Assembly (NCBI RefSeq): GCF_049727805.1
Contig: NZ_JBCNYA010000007.1
Span: 1-64,000 of the forward strand
DNA length: 64,000 nt
Source: Frateuria_A sp049727805
GTDB taxonomy: Bacteria; Pseudomonadota; Gammaproteobacteria; Xanthomonadales; Rhodanobacteraceae
Direction of reading: 5' to 3'
The stretch's first letter is position 1. Every line of letters begins with the position of its first letter. A program made the translations under genes and the position numbers. The notes beneath the pieces were generated by a model that had not been told where the DNA came from, made no database searches, and was given only the letters and a program-made list of their open reading frames with translations. This document shows, piece after piece, positions 36,685-44,962 of this stretch.

Positions 36685-37602
36685 TCACCACGGGATCTCG
36701 CCGCGAAAGGCGATCACCGCGTCGCCGCCGATACGCACGGCGGTCGGCGCCAGGCGGGTCGGATCGACGGCCACCTCCACCCGCACGCGCCCGGGCCGGC
36801 CCATGGCCTCGCCCTGCTGGATCCAACCGGAAAGGCCCGGCTGCAGCAGCGCCCGCGGCACTAGCCGGTGCTGCACAAGGTAGGCGCCAAGCGGCCCGTT
36901 GGCGTTCCCGGTCGCCGGGTCTTCGGCGATGCCGATCGCCGGGGCGAACATGCGCGCATGCGCGAGCGTGTCCGGGGCCGGATCGGCCAGGGTGAACGCG
37001 TGGTAGCCGTTGCAGCCGATCGTCCGGCTGAGCGCGGCCAGTGCGGCGAGGTCGGGCGCGAGCGAATCCAGCCGCGCGCGATCGCACAGCGGGACCATCA
37101 CCTTGGAATGACCGGTGGAAACGATCTGGACGGGACCGGGGCCGAGGTCGCCGTCGTCCAGGTGCAGTGCGGCCAGCAGCGCGCGGCGCTGCCCATCCGC
37201 CAGCACCGCGCCGAAAGACGGCTCGCGCTGGTGCATCCAGATCCGGAAGTCGCCCGGTCCGGCTGGCTCGACATCGATTGCCAGCACGCCAGCGCCCGTG
37301 AGCTGGCGCACCCGACCCGACACGGCCGTGCCCTCGATGGCGCGCACGTAGTGGGAGGCGATCGTCGCGTGGCCGCACACCGGCACCTCGATGGTGGGCG
37401 TGAAGAAGCGCACATGGACGTCGTGGTCGGGGCCACGCGGCGGCAGGATGAACGCGGTCTCGGAGTTGTTGAGCTCGCGCGCGATCGCCTGCATCTGCGC
37501 CTCGTCCAGCCCGGCGGCATCCGGTACGACGCCCGCCGGGTTACCGCTGAAGCGGGTGCGCGTGAAGGCGTCGACCTGGTAGATCCGGTAGCTGTGCGGC
37601 AT
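36685..37602 (-). CDS. PhzF family isomerase/epimerase
   Basis: A 305-residue protein with the two-domain diaminopimelate-epimerase-like fold of PhzF. Signatures are YQVDAFTRTRFSGNPAGVV, the catalytic-glutamate motif ELNNSETAF, FTPTIEVPVCGHATIASHYV and EDPATGNANGPLGAYL. PhzF itself isomerises DHHA in phenazine synthesis; no phenazine genes are nearby, so another isomerase substrate is likely. The start at 37602 gives MPHSYRIYQVDAF. It follows the CMD gene on the same strand with a 94-base gap. Confidence 0.93.
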   Translation of the reverse strand: MPHSYRIYQVDAFTRTRFSGNPAGVVPDAAGLDEAQMQAIARELNNSETAFILPPRGPDHDVHVRFFTPTIEVPVCGHATIASHYVRAIEGTAVSGRVRQLTGAGVLAIDVEPAGPGDFRIWMHQREPSFGAVLADGQRRALLAALHLDDGDLGPGPVQIVSTGHSKVMVPLCDRARLDSLAPDLAALAALSRTIGCNGYHAFTLADPAPDTLAHARMFAPAIGIAEDPATGNANGPLGAYLVQHRLVPRALLQPGLSGWIQQGEAMGRPGRVRVEVAVDPTRLAPTAVRIGGDAVIAFRGEIPW

Positions 37603-37696
37603 GAGGGTCTCGTGCGCGAATGGCTGCGTCAGTCCGCGATGGATCGCGGCAAGCTCCGCCGCCTTCGCTTCGCGATGCCTGGGAGATGGTTCCGGC

Positions 37697-38098
37697 TTAC
37701 GCCTGACGGTTCCCGTCGAGCACTTCCGCCGCAACGCCCAAGGCGTTGTTCACCGCAGCGCCGCCGGCGTAGAAAAGCGTCTGCAGGATCGTCTCGACGA
37801 TCTGCTCGCGCGAGCAGCCCGCGGCCACCGCGGCCTCGATGTGGGCTCGCAACTGCGGCAATGCATGGCCCAGCGTGACGCAACTGGAAATCACCACCAG
37901 CTCGCGCGTCGCCAGGTCCAGTCCGGGCCGGTCGAGTACGCCGGCGAACGCCCACTGCATCGTCATGGTCAGGAAATCCGGGCAGATGTGCGCCCGCGAT
38001 TCGGCCAACTGCTCGCCGCTGTGTTCGCCGTGCAGCTGCTTGAACAGCGCCAGGCCCCGTGCGTAGGTTTCATCCCTGTCGAGAAGAGAGTGCGTCAT
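37697..38098 (-). CDS. carboxymuconolactone decarboxylase family protein
   Basis: A 133-residue, all-helical protein of the CMD/AhpD family. It carries ELVVISSCVTLGHALPQLRA and AAGCSREQIVETILQTLFY, the pattern of 4-carboxymuconolactone decarboxylase subunits rather than the CxxC of AhpD. Enzymatic role unknown; no protocatechuate genes lie nearby. The ATG at 38098 follows GAGG by 6 bases and is preferred over the ATG at 38116. Confidence 0.9.
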   Translation of the reverse strand: MTHSLLDRDETYARGLALFKQLHGEHSGEQLAESRAHICPDFLTMTMQWAFAGVLDRPGLDLATRELVVISSCVTLGHALPQLRAHIEAAVAAGCSREQIVETILQTLFYAGGAAVNNALGVAAEVLDGNRQA

Positions 38099-38280
38099 GT
38101 CGAGCCTCGCGACCATTCACCGCGGCATTGCGGACGAACGGATCGTGGGCCGATGGTGGCCTCGGAAAAATATCTGTTCGGTGGTCTCACTCCACACCGC
38201 GGGTGGTCAATCGCCTGACCGGACCCAGCGGCGGATCGCCATCCGCGGCTCCGCCCCTGTCCATGCCTCGCCGACGCTGG

Positions 38281-38308
38281 CAAAAAGAAGCCCGCCGGGC
38301 GGCGGGCT
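38281..38308 (-). terminator. rho-independent terminator of htpG
   Basis: On the minus strand AGCCCGCC-GCCC-GGCGGGCT is followed by TCTTTTTG, 25 bases after the htpG stop. The other bases between htpG and the CMD gene show no gene. Confidence 0.88.
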
Positions 38309-38332
38309 CCTGGGTGGCCTGGAACGAAACGC

Positions 38333-40201
38333 TTACCCCAGCAGCACCCGGTTCATCCGCTGCACGAAGCCGGCGGGATCGGGCAGCTGCGCGCCGGCGG
38401 CGATCTCGGCCTGGTCGAGCAACAGCGTCGCCAGGTCGCGGGCCTTGCCCTCGTCGCCTTCCGTCTCTACGCGCTGGACCAGCGGATGCGCCGGGTTGAT
38501 CTCCAGCGTCGGCCTGGATTCGGGCATGTCGTGGCCGGCTTCGCGCAGCAGGCGGGCCAGGTGCGGAGCCATCTCGTAGTCGGAGAGGGCTAGGCACGAG
38601 GGGCTGTCGGTGAGGCGCGCGGAGACCTTGACGTCGCCGACGCGGTCGCCGAGCAGTTCCTTCAGCTTCTCGAGCAGCGGTCCGGCGGCCTTGGTGGCTT
38701 CTTCCTGCTTGCGCTTGTCCGCTTCGTCCAGCGGGACGTCGCCCTTGGCGACGCTCTTCAGCGGCTTGCCGTCGTATTCGTTGAGGCTGCCGAGCATCCA
38801 TTCGTCGATGCGGTCGGACATCAGCAGCACTTCGATGTCCCTGGCCTTGAAGGCCTCGAGTTGCGGGCTGCCGGCGGCGGCGGCGTAGCTGTCGGCGGTG
38901 ACGTACCAGATGGCGTCCTGGCCGACCTTCATGCGGCCGATGTAGTCGTCGAAGCCGACCGTCTGGCCGGCACCCTCGCCCTTGGTCGAGGCGTAGCGAA
39001 GCAACCTGGCGATGCGCTCGCGGTTGTTGGCGTCCTCGACGATGCCTTCCTTGAGCGTGTTGCCGAAGGCCTTGTAGAAGGTCGCGAACTTCTCCGGCTC
39101 GTCCTTGGACAGTTTTTCGATCAGGTCGAGCACGCGCTTGACGCAGGCGCCCTTGATGCGGTCGAGCTGGCGGTTGTGCTGCAGGATCTCGCGGCTGACA
39201 TTGAGCGGCAGGTCGTCGGCGTCGACCACGCCGCGCACGAAGCGCAGGTAGTTCGGCAGCAGCTCCTCGGCCGCGTCCATGATGAAGACGCGCTTGATGT
39301 AGAGCTTCAGGCCCTTGCGCTCGTCGCGGCCGCCCATCATCAGGTCGAACGGCGGCTGCGCGGGGAGGTAGAGCAGCGTGGTGAAGCTCTGGCTGCCCTC
39401 GACGCGGTTGTGGGTCCAGGCCAGCGGATCGTTGAAGTCGTGGCCGAGCGACTTGTAGAAACTGACGTAGTCCTCGTCGCTGATCTCGCTCTTGGGACGG
39501 GTCCACAGGGCGCCGGCGTCGTTGACGGTTTCCCACTCGTCGGTCGGCTTGCCTTCGGCTTCCTTCGGCATGCGGATCGGGAAGGCAACGTGGTCGGAGT
39601 ACTTGCGAATCAGCGAGGAAAGCTGCCAACGCTTGAGGAATTCATCCTCGTCGGCCTTCAGGTGCAGGATCACGGTGGTGCCACGCTCGCCGAGCTCGAC
39701 CTGGTCCAGCGAATACTCGCCCTTGCCGTCGCTCTCCCACTTCACGCCCTCGGCGTTCGGCGCGCCGGCGCGTCGGGTGAGCACGGTGACCTTGTCGGCC
39801 ACCACGAAGGCCGAGTAGAAGCCCACGCCGAACTGGCCGATCAGGCGCGCGTCGGCCTTTTGCTCGCCGCTCATCGCCTCGAGGAAACGGCGCGTGCCCG
39901 AGCTGGCGATCGTCCCGATATTCGCGACCACCTCGTCGCGGCTCATGCCGATGCCGTTGTCGCGCACGGTGACGGTGCGCGCCTGCTCGTCCCAGCTCAC
40001 GTCGATGTGCAGTTCGCCCTCGCCGGCAAGCAGTTCGGGATGGGCGATCGATTCGAAGCGAAGCTTGTCGCAGGCGTCGGAGGCGTTGGAGACGAGCTCG
40101 CGCAGGAAGATTTCCTTGTGCGAGTACAGCGAGTGGGTGACCAGGTGCAGCACCTGGGCGACTTCGGCTTCGAATTTGCGGGTTTCGGTGGATGCGTTCA
40201 T
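38333..40201 (-). CDS. htpG: molecular chaperone HtpG (Hsp90)
   Basis: Bacterial Hsp90, 622 residues (E. coli 624). The N-terminal ATPase domain has LRELVSNASDACDKLRFES, DNGIGMSRDEV and IGQFGVGFYSAFVVAD; the middle domain has YLPAQPPFDLM and RGVVDADDLPLNVSRE; the C-terminal dimerisation domain follows. It remodels client proteins with DnaK, mostly under heat stress. No sigma-32 consensus was recognised in the 100 bases upstream, unlike htpX. Confidence 0.98.
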   Translation of the reverse strand: MNASTETRKFEAEVAQVLHLVTHSLYSHKEIFLRELVSNASDACDKLRFESIAHPELLAGEGELHIDVSWDEQARTVTVRDNGIGMSRDEVVANIGTIASSGTRRFLEAMSGEQKADARLIGQFGVGFYSAFVVADKVTVLTRRAGAPNAEGVKWESDGKGEYSLDQVELGERGTTVILHLKADEDEFLKRWQLSSLIRKYSDHVAFPIRMPKEAEGKPTDEWETVNDAGALWTRPKSEISDEDYVSFYKSLGHDFNDPLAWTHNRVEGSQSFTTLLYLPAQPPFDLMMGGRDERKGLKLYIKRVFIMDAAEELLPNYLRFVRGVVDADDLPLNVSREILQHNRQLDRIKGACVKRVLDLIEKLSKDEPEKFATFYKAFGNTLKEGIVEDANNRERIARLLRYASTKGEGAGQTVGFDDYIGRMKVGQDAIWYVTADSYAAAAGSPQLEAFKARDIEVLLMSDRIDEWMLGSLNEYDGKPLKSVAKGDVPLDEADKRKQEEATKAAGPLLEKLKELLGDRVGDVKVSARLTDSPSCLALSDYEMAPHLARLLREAGHDMPESRPTLEINPAHPLVQRVETEGDEGKARDLATLLLDQAEIAAGAQLPDPAGFVQRMNRVLLG

Positions 40202-40243
40202 GCGTGGAGATTCCGTGGCTTGCGTGTGGCTTCGAATCGATGA

Positions 40244-40275
40244 GGCGTCATTCCCGCTTTCGCGGAAATGACGCC
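40244..40275. repeat. GTCATTCCCGC-type palindrome
   Basis: GGCGTCATTCCCGC pairs with GCGGAAATGACGCC (one mismatch) around a TTTC loop between htpX and htpG. The same kind of palindrome is dispersed in many proteobacterial genomes. Here it may act as a terminator for htpX or an mRNA-processing hairpin. Confidence 0.8.
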
Positions 40276-40301
40276 GGTCTACTGGAGTGGGTGTTCAGCC
40301 C

Positions 40302-41192
40302 TTAGCGCGCCGCCTGCAGCGCGGCGATGCGCTCGTCCAGCGGTGGGTGGCTCATGAACAGGCGCTGCAGGCCGGCGGCCATGTGGCCGGAAATGCCGAA
40401 CGCGGCCATCGCCTTGGGCAGCGTGGTTTCGCCATGGTCGCCCTTGAGCCGCTGCAGCGCGGAGATCATCGAGCCGCGGCCGGCCAGTTGCGCGCCGGCG
40501 CGGTCGGCGCGGAACTCGCGCCAGCGCGAGAAGGCCGCCACGATCATCGAGGCGAACAGGCCGAACACCACCTGCAGCACCATCACGGTGACGAAGTAGC
40601 CGATGCCGCTGCCGCCGCGATTGTCGCGGCCGCCCGAAAGCCAGCTGTCGACCACGCTGCCGACCACGCGCGCGGCCAGGATCACCAGCGTGTTGAGTAC
40701 GCCCTGGATCAGCGTCAGCGTGACCATGTCGCCATTGGCGACGTGGCCGATCTCATGGCCGAGCACGGCCGACACCTGCTCGCGGTCCATCTGCTGCAGC
40801 AGGCCGGAGCTGACCGCCACCAGCGAGCTGTTCTTCGTCATGCCGGTGGCGAAGGCGTTCATCTCGGGGGCGTCGTAGATCGCCACCTCGGGCATGCCGA
40901 TGCCGGCGTTCTGCGCATGGCGGCGCACGGTATCGACCAGCCAGCGCTCGGCCTCGGTCTGCGGCTGCGTGATCACGCGGGCGCCGGCGGAGTACTTGGC
41001 GATGGTCTTGGACATCGCCAGCGAAATGAACGCGCCGCCCATGCCGAAAACGGCGGCATAGACCAGCATGCCGGTCATGCCGCCGTAGCCGCGGACGGCG
41101 GCCCACTGGTCGATGCCGAACAGGCGGCAGACGATGCTCAGCAGCAGGAGGACGGCGATGTTGGTGGCAAGAAAAAGGGCGATTCGACGCAC
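40302..41192 (-). CDS. htpX: membrane zinc metalloprotease HtpX
   Basis: HtpX (296 residues) is an M48 inner-membrane protease that degrades misfolded membrane proteins with FtsH. Two N-terminal hydrophobic helices (4-22, 38-60), the zinc motif HEIGH (146-150), two more hydrophobic stretches (about 160-220) and the third ligand region WREFRADRAGA are all present. A strong sigma-32 promoter lies upstream. Confidence 0.97.
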   Translation of the reverse strand: MRRIALFLATNIAVLLLLSIVCRLFGIDQWAAVRGYGGMTGMLVYAAVFGMGGAFISLAMSKTIAKYSAGARVITQPQTEAERWLVDTVRRHAQNAGIGMPEVAIYDAPEMNAFATGMTKNSSLVAVSSGLLQQMDREQVSAVLGHEIGHVANGDMVTLTLIQGVLNTLVILAARVVGSVVDSWLSGGRDNRGGSGIGYFVTVMVLQVVFGLFASMIVAAFSRWREFRADRAGAQLAGRGSMISALQRLKGDHGETTLPKAMAAFGISGHMAAGLQRLFMSHPPLDERIAALQAAR

Positions 41193-41247
41193 GGCTGTCT
41201 CGTTTGGCAGTCATGGAAAGAAAAGCGGCTCACGCCGCGAGGCTGAG

Positions 41248-41275
41248 ACTCGGGGCGAAGTGCAATAGTTTCAAG
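41248..41275 (-). promoter_or_regulatory. sigma-32 (heat shock) promoter of htpX
   Basis: On the minus strand CTTGAAA, a 13-base spacer, then CCCCGAGT; the RpoH consensus is CTTGAA-N11..16-CCCCATNT. The -10 end is 55 bases before the htpX ATG. Confidence 0.8.
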
Positions 41276-41310
41276 AGGCGCGCCGGGCGCCGCCGGCACG
41301 CGGGCAGCGC

Positions 41311-42069
41311 TCAGCGGGCGGGCGACGCCGGTGGCGGCGCGGCCGTCAACGCGGCCAGGTCGGCCAGGCCGAAGGCCTGCTCGACGGTACCGATGCGCTG
41401 CACCGCATCCTCGAAGCCGTCGTGGCCGAACATGCGCTTTTCCAGCGCTTCGAATTGCTCGGACAACGTGCTGTAGCGGGCGGGCGTCAGGGTGCGTTTC
41501 CAGGCGGGAAAGACCACCGTGTCCTCGATCGCCGTGTGGTGCTGGTACATGCGCACCATGCCCTCCAGCACATCGGCCAGCGGCCCCATGCGCGAACGGT
41601 CGACGGCCGTCCCGGCGCTGGCCGCCAGGACGTAGTCGGTGATCTGGCGTCCGCGCCGATGTTGCGTGGCCAGGGTGCGGCAGATCGCCGCTGGCTCGCC
41701 GCCAGCCGCGACCACGGCAGGAAACACGTGCTGCTCTTCCAGGGCGCGCTCGTGGTAGTCCTCGCCGAAACGACGGAACAACTCGGCCGCGCGGTGCAAC
41801 GCGTCGGCCGGGATCGCTTGTCCGCGCCTGAGCTGATCGGCCGCCTGCGCGTAGACCAGCAGTGCGCGGCGCAATACGCCGTGTTCGCGCATCAGGTCCT
41901 CTACGGCGAGCACGTCGGTGGACTTTTCCTCATCCGCCAGTACGGCCAGCGGCATCGCGGCCGCCAGGCTGCCGAACGCGGCACGGCCGATCCAGCGGCG
42001 GCGGCTCGCGTCGGCCACCTCGGCGGCGACGGGGCCGGCCGGGAACGCGGGATGGGCCGGCGGGCGCAT
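41311..42069 (-). CDS. hemerythrin-domain protein with Tat-like leader
   Basis: A 252-residue protein. The N-terminus has SRRRWIGRAAFGSLAAAMPL, a probable twin-arginine signal, so the protein is likely exported folded with its metal. The hemerythrin-like domain carries the histidine/acid ligands in LMREHGVLRRALLVY, DYHERALEEQHVFP, TQHRRGRQI and MYQHHTAIEDTVVFPAW. Such proteins bind a di-iron centre and handle O2, NO or iron. It is 2 bases after the small gene, so co-transcribed. Confidence 0.88.
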   Translation of the reverse strand: MRPPAHPAFPAGPVAAEVADASRRRWIGRAAFGSLAAAMPLAVLADEEKSTDVLAVEDLMREHGVLRRALLVYAQAADQLRRGQAIPADALHRAAELFRRFGEDYHERALEEQHVFPAVVAAGGEPAAICRTLATQHRRGRQITDYVLAASAGTAVDRSRMGPLADVLEGMVRMYQHHTAIEDTVVFPAWKRTLTPARYSTLSEQFEALEKRMFGHDGFEDAVQRIGTVEQAFGLADLAALTAAPPPASPAR

Positions 42070-42071
42070 GT

Positions 42072-42287
42072 TCAGCGCCAGGCCGCTTCGCTGCGCTGCT
42101 CGAAGTGCTCGTAGGCGGTGATCAGGCCGCCCAGCACTTCGGCCGAGGTCTCGAACAGCGCCTGCGCCTTGGGATCGGAAACCTTCGGCACGTCCTGCCG
42201 GACGTGGTCCATGGCTTCGCGCAGCATGCCCTTGATCTTGCGGGTGTGTTCACGCGGGTCGTCGTGGCCCTGGGTGGTATCGGTCAT
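42072..42287 (-). CDS. small hypothetical protein coupled to the hemerythrin gene
   Basis: A 71-residue acidic/helical protein (HDDPREHTRKIKGMLREAMD, then ALFETSAEVLGGLITAYEHF). AGGAG precedes the ATG at 42287 by 7 bases. No signal peptide or known domain. Its stop is 2 bases before the hemerythrin start, pointing to a functional pair. Confidence 0.78.
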   Translation of the reverse strand: MTDTTQGHDDPREHTRKIKGMLREAMDHVRQDVPKVSDPKAQALFETSAEVLGGLITAYEHFEQRSEAAWR

Positions 42288-42377
42288 GGTGTGCTCCTGG
42301 CAGTCGCCGGCCCGGTGCGGGAGGGTCGATGGTCGCGCCGGCTCCGTTGCCGGCGGGTGAACCGGCGCCGGCACACT

Positions 42378-42383
42378 TAGAAT
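42378..42383 (+). promoter_or_regulatory. possible -10 box of gluQRS (leaderless arrangement)
   Basis: TAGAAT ends 7 bases before the ATG at 42391; no Shine-Dalgarno fits between. Confidence 0.4.
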
Positions 42384-42390
42384 CCCTCGC

Positions 42391-43254
42391 ATGACCTATC
42401 GCGGCCGCTTCGCCCCCTCCCCCACCGGCCTGCTGCACTTCGGCTCGCTGGTGGCCGCGGTGGGAAGCTGGCTGTGCGCGCGGCATGCGGGTGGGCAGTG
42501 GCTGCTGCGGGTGGAGGACATCGACCCGCCGCGCGAGGTGGCCGGCTCGGCGCAGGCGATCCTGGCCGCGCTGCCCGCCTTCGGGCTGGTGGCCGACGGG
42601 CCGGCGCTGTTCCAGTCGCAGCGGCGTGCCACCTACGACGTGGCGTTCGAGCGCCTGCGCGCAGCCGACCTGGTGTTCCCCTGCTGGTGCAGCCGGGCGC
42701 AGCTCGCGGCCGAGGACGGCATCCACCGGAATGGACGCTGCGTGGCGTCGCCCGATCCAGAACGCCCGCCGGCGTGGCGGATGCGCGTGCCGGACGTGGT
42801 GGTGGCCTTCGACGATGCGCTGCAGGGTCCGCAGCGGCAGAACCTGCGCGAGGTCGCCGGCGATTTCGTGATCCGCCGCGTGGAAGGTTATTACGCCTAC
42901 CAGTTGGCCTGCGTGGTCGACGACGCCTTCCAGGGCATCACCGAGGTGGTGCGCGGCACCGACCTGCTCGATTCCACCCCGCGGCAGATCTGGCTGCAGC
43001 GCTGCCTGGGCCTGCCCACGCCCGCCTACCGCCACCTGCCGCTGGCGCTGGACGCAGAGGGACGCAAGCTGTCCAAGTCCGCGCAGGCGCATCCGGTGGA
43101 TCCGGCCGATCCGCTGCCGGCGCTGCGGCGGGCGCTGGCCTTCCTGGACGTCCAGACGTCCGCGGCGACAGGCGATGCGCCGGCCCTGCTCGCTTCGGCG
43201 TTGGAGCGCTTCGATCCTGCCCGCCTGCCGCGGCTTGCGGCGCGCGCGGTGTAG
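42391..43254 (+). CDS. gluQRS: glutamyl-Q tRNA(Asp) synthetase
   Basis: GluQ-RS (287 residues) attaches glutamate to queuosine at position 34 of tRNA-Asp. It is a truncated class I GluRS lacking an anticodon-binding domain. HIGH is seen as RFAPSPTGLLHFGSL and KMSKS as GRKLSKSAQ; the zinc-type cysteines are in FPCWCSR with GIHRNGRC. It is often next to dksA; that is not the case here. Confidence 0.95.
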   Translation: MTYRGRFAPSPTGLLHFGSLVAAVGSWLCARHAGGQWLLRVEDIDPPREVAGSAQAILAALPAFGLVADGPALFQSQRRATYDVAFERLRAADLVFPCWCSRAQLAAEDGIHRNGRCVASPDPERPPAWRMRVPDVVVAFDDALQGPQRQNLREVAGDFVIRRVEGYYAYQLACVVDDAFQGITEVVRGTDLLDSTPRQIWLQRCLGLPTPAYRHLPLALDAEGRKLSKSAQAHPVDPADPLPALRRALAFLDVQTSAATGDAPALLASALERFDPARLPRLAARAV

Positions 43255-43362
43255 AAACGCCACGGCAAACGGCTGCGACGCCGGCACAGCAGTTGTCACG
43301 AAGTTGGGGTATACATGCAGGACGCGCCGGCATCGGCGGCGCCTTCACGGGAAGCTCAGGCA

Positions 43363-44103
43363 ATGAACCCACGCACCGCACTGGTGACCGGCGGCACGGG
43401 CGGCATCGGCACCGCGATCGTCCGCTACCTCGCACGCCAGGGGCACCGGGTTGCCACCAACTACCGCGACGAGGCCAGGGCGCAGGCCTGGCACGCGCGC
43501 ATGGCCGCCGAGGGCATCGACGTCTGCATGGTACCCGGCGACGTGGCCGACCCGGCCTCGGCCGAGGCGATGATCCGCGCGATGGAACAGCAGTGCGGCC
43601 CTGTCGACATCCTGGTCAACAACGCCGGCATCACCCGCGACACCACGTTCCACAAGATGGACTACCAGCAGTGGACCGACGTGGTGAACACCAACCTCAA
43701 CGCCTGCTTCAACGTCACCCGCCCGGTGATCGAAGGCATGCGCGCGCGCCGCTGGGGCCGTATCGTGCAGATCAGCTCCATCAACGGCCAGAAGGGCCAG
43801 TACGGCCAGGCCAACTACGCGGCCGCCAAGGCCGGCATGCACGGCTTCACCATCTCGCTGGCGCAGGAGAACGCGAAGTTCGGCATCACGGTGAACACCG
43901 TCTCGCCCGGCTACGTGGCCACCGACATGGTGATGGCGGTGCCCGAGGAAGTACGCGACAAGATCGTGGCGCAGATCCCGATCGGGCGCCTGGGCAAGCC
44001 GGAGGAAATCGCGCATGCGGTGGCGTTCTTCACCACCGACGAGGCGAGCTGGATCACCGGGGCGAACCTGGCGATCAACGGCGGCCACTACATGGGCTGG
44101 TAG
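43363..44103 (+). CDS. phaB: acetoacetyl-CoA reductase (PhaB/PhbB)
   Basis: A 246-residue SDR, the standard PhaB length. NADP-binding TGGTGGIGTAI, NNAGITRD, catalytic SINGQKGQYGQANYAAAKAG (S/Y/K) and NTVSPGYVATDM are present. It reduces acetoacetyl-CoA to (R)-3-hydroxybutyryl-CoA for polyhydroxybutyrate. No phaA or phaC is in the window, so the assignment rests on sequence alone; a 3-oxoacyl-ACP reductase is the alternative. The ATG at 43363 follows GGAAGC. Confidence 0.9.
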   Translation: MNPRTALVTGGTGGIGTAIVRYLARQGHRVATNYRDEARAQAWHARMAAEGIDVCMVPGDVADPASAEAMIRAMEQQCGPVDILVNNAGITRDTTFHKMDYQQWTDVVNTNLNACFNVTRPVIEGMRARRWGRIVQISSINGQKGQYGQANYAAAKAGMHGFTISLAQENAKFGITVNTVSPGYVATDMVMAVPEEVRDKIVAQIPIGRLGKPEEIAHAVAFFTTDEASWITGANLAINGGHYMGW

Positions 44104-44109
44104 GCCCGC

Positions 44110-44925
44110 TCAATCCTCGCGCGTGCCGGTCGCCACGCGGGCGCCGTGCTCGTAGACCGCGACGCGGGCAGCCCGGCCATCCGCGCGCGTTCCGCCCTCG
44201 AACTCGAACTGCAGGTCGCGCTCCTGGGCAGCGAAACGATCGGCCGACAGCGGCCGCAGCGTCACCGACAGGGGCCCGGCGACCAGCCGCAGGTGGTCGC
44301 CCTCGGCCGTCACGGTCAGATTGCCGGATGGCGTCGTGCGGTAGCGGCCGATGCAGCGTTTCGCCTGTTCCCGCGTCAGCACTTCGTGGCTGGCCGGCGG
44401 CACGTACGCCACCGGCGCGTGGTCATAACTGACGATGCGGCGCATGCGCCATTGGCCGCCGGTCCATTGCCAGATCGCGGCGAACTCGGCCTGGCCATCC
44501 ACGTAGGGCGCCTGTCCGTCCTTTTCGACCACGAAGCGATGCCTGCCGGTGAGCAGCGCGAATCCGCCCGCCAGCGGATGGAAGGTTACCGACCCGGGCA
44601 CCGCCTCGCGCCGCAGGTGCATGGACGGATCGGCACAGGGCCCCTTGCGCAGGGAGTCCAGCACGCCTTGGCGGGTCACCGTCAGCCCGGTCTTGTCGTG
44701 GTAGAACTCCACGTCCTCGGTGAGCAGCGGCGCCATCGCCTGCAGGTCGCAGGCATTGAAGGTGCGCCAGTATTGCGCGTCGGCGGCCAGCACGGCCTGC
44801 CGGGTCGCGTCGCCGGCAGACTGCGGGCCATCGGCGCCAAGCGCCACGCACGAGAGGAAGGCCAGGGCAAGGCAGAGTGGGAGGCGCAGGCGCACGGGCA
44901 GGGTCCGGTCACGTGTAGGGGCCAT
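44110..44925 (-). CDS. exported DUF4440/NTF2-like protein with C-terminal DUF3471-like domain
   Basis: A 271-residue protein with a signal peptide ending near ALGADGP. The NTF2-like region (about 40-155) has QYWRTFNACDLQAMAPLLTEDVEFYH, LRRGPC-like and VEKDGQAPYVDGQAEFAAIWQW. The C-terminus (about 185-271) resembles DUF3471, with GRYRTTPSGNLTVTAEGDHL and a final VAVYEHG. Function unknown. It follows tcdA by 37 bases on the same strand. Confidence 0.78.
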   Translation of the reverse strand: MAPTRDRTLPVRLRLPLCLALAFLSCVALGADGPQSAGDATRQAVLAADAQYWRTFNACDLQAMAPLLTEDVEFYHDKTGLTVTRQGVLDSLRKGPCADPSMHLRREAVPGSVTFHPLAGGFALLTGRHRFVVEKDGQAPYVDGQAEFAAIWQWTGGQWRMRRIVSYDHAPVAYVPPASHEVLTREQAKRCIGRYRTTPSGNLTVTAEGDHLRLVAGPLSVTLRPLSADRFAAQERDLQFEFEGGTRADGRAARVAVYEHGARVATGTRED

Positions 44926-44962
44926 TGGACGCCGCCGGCCTCCGGCACGCACGGCCCGCAAG

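Noticed and set aside
40202..40301. Sigma-32 promoter for htpG
   Set aside because: No CTTGAA / CCCCAT pair at suitable spacing in the gap.
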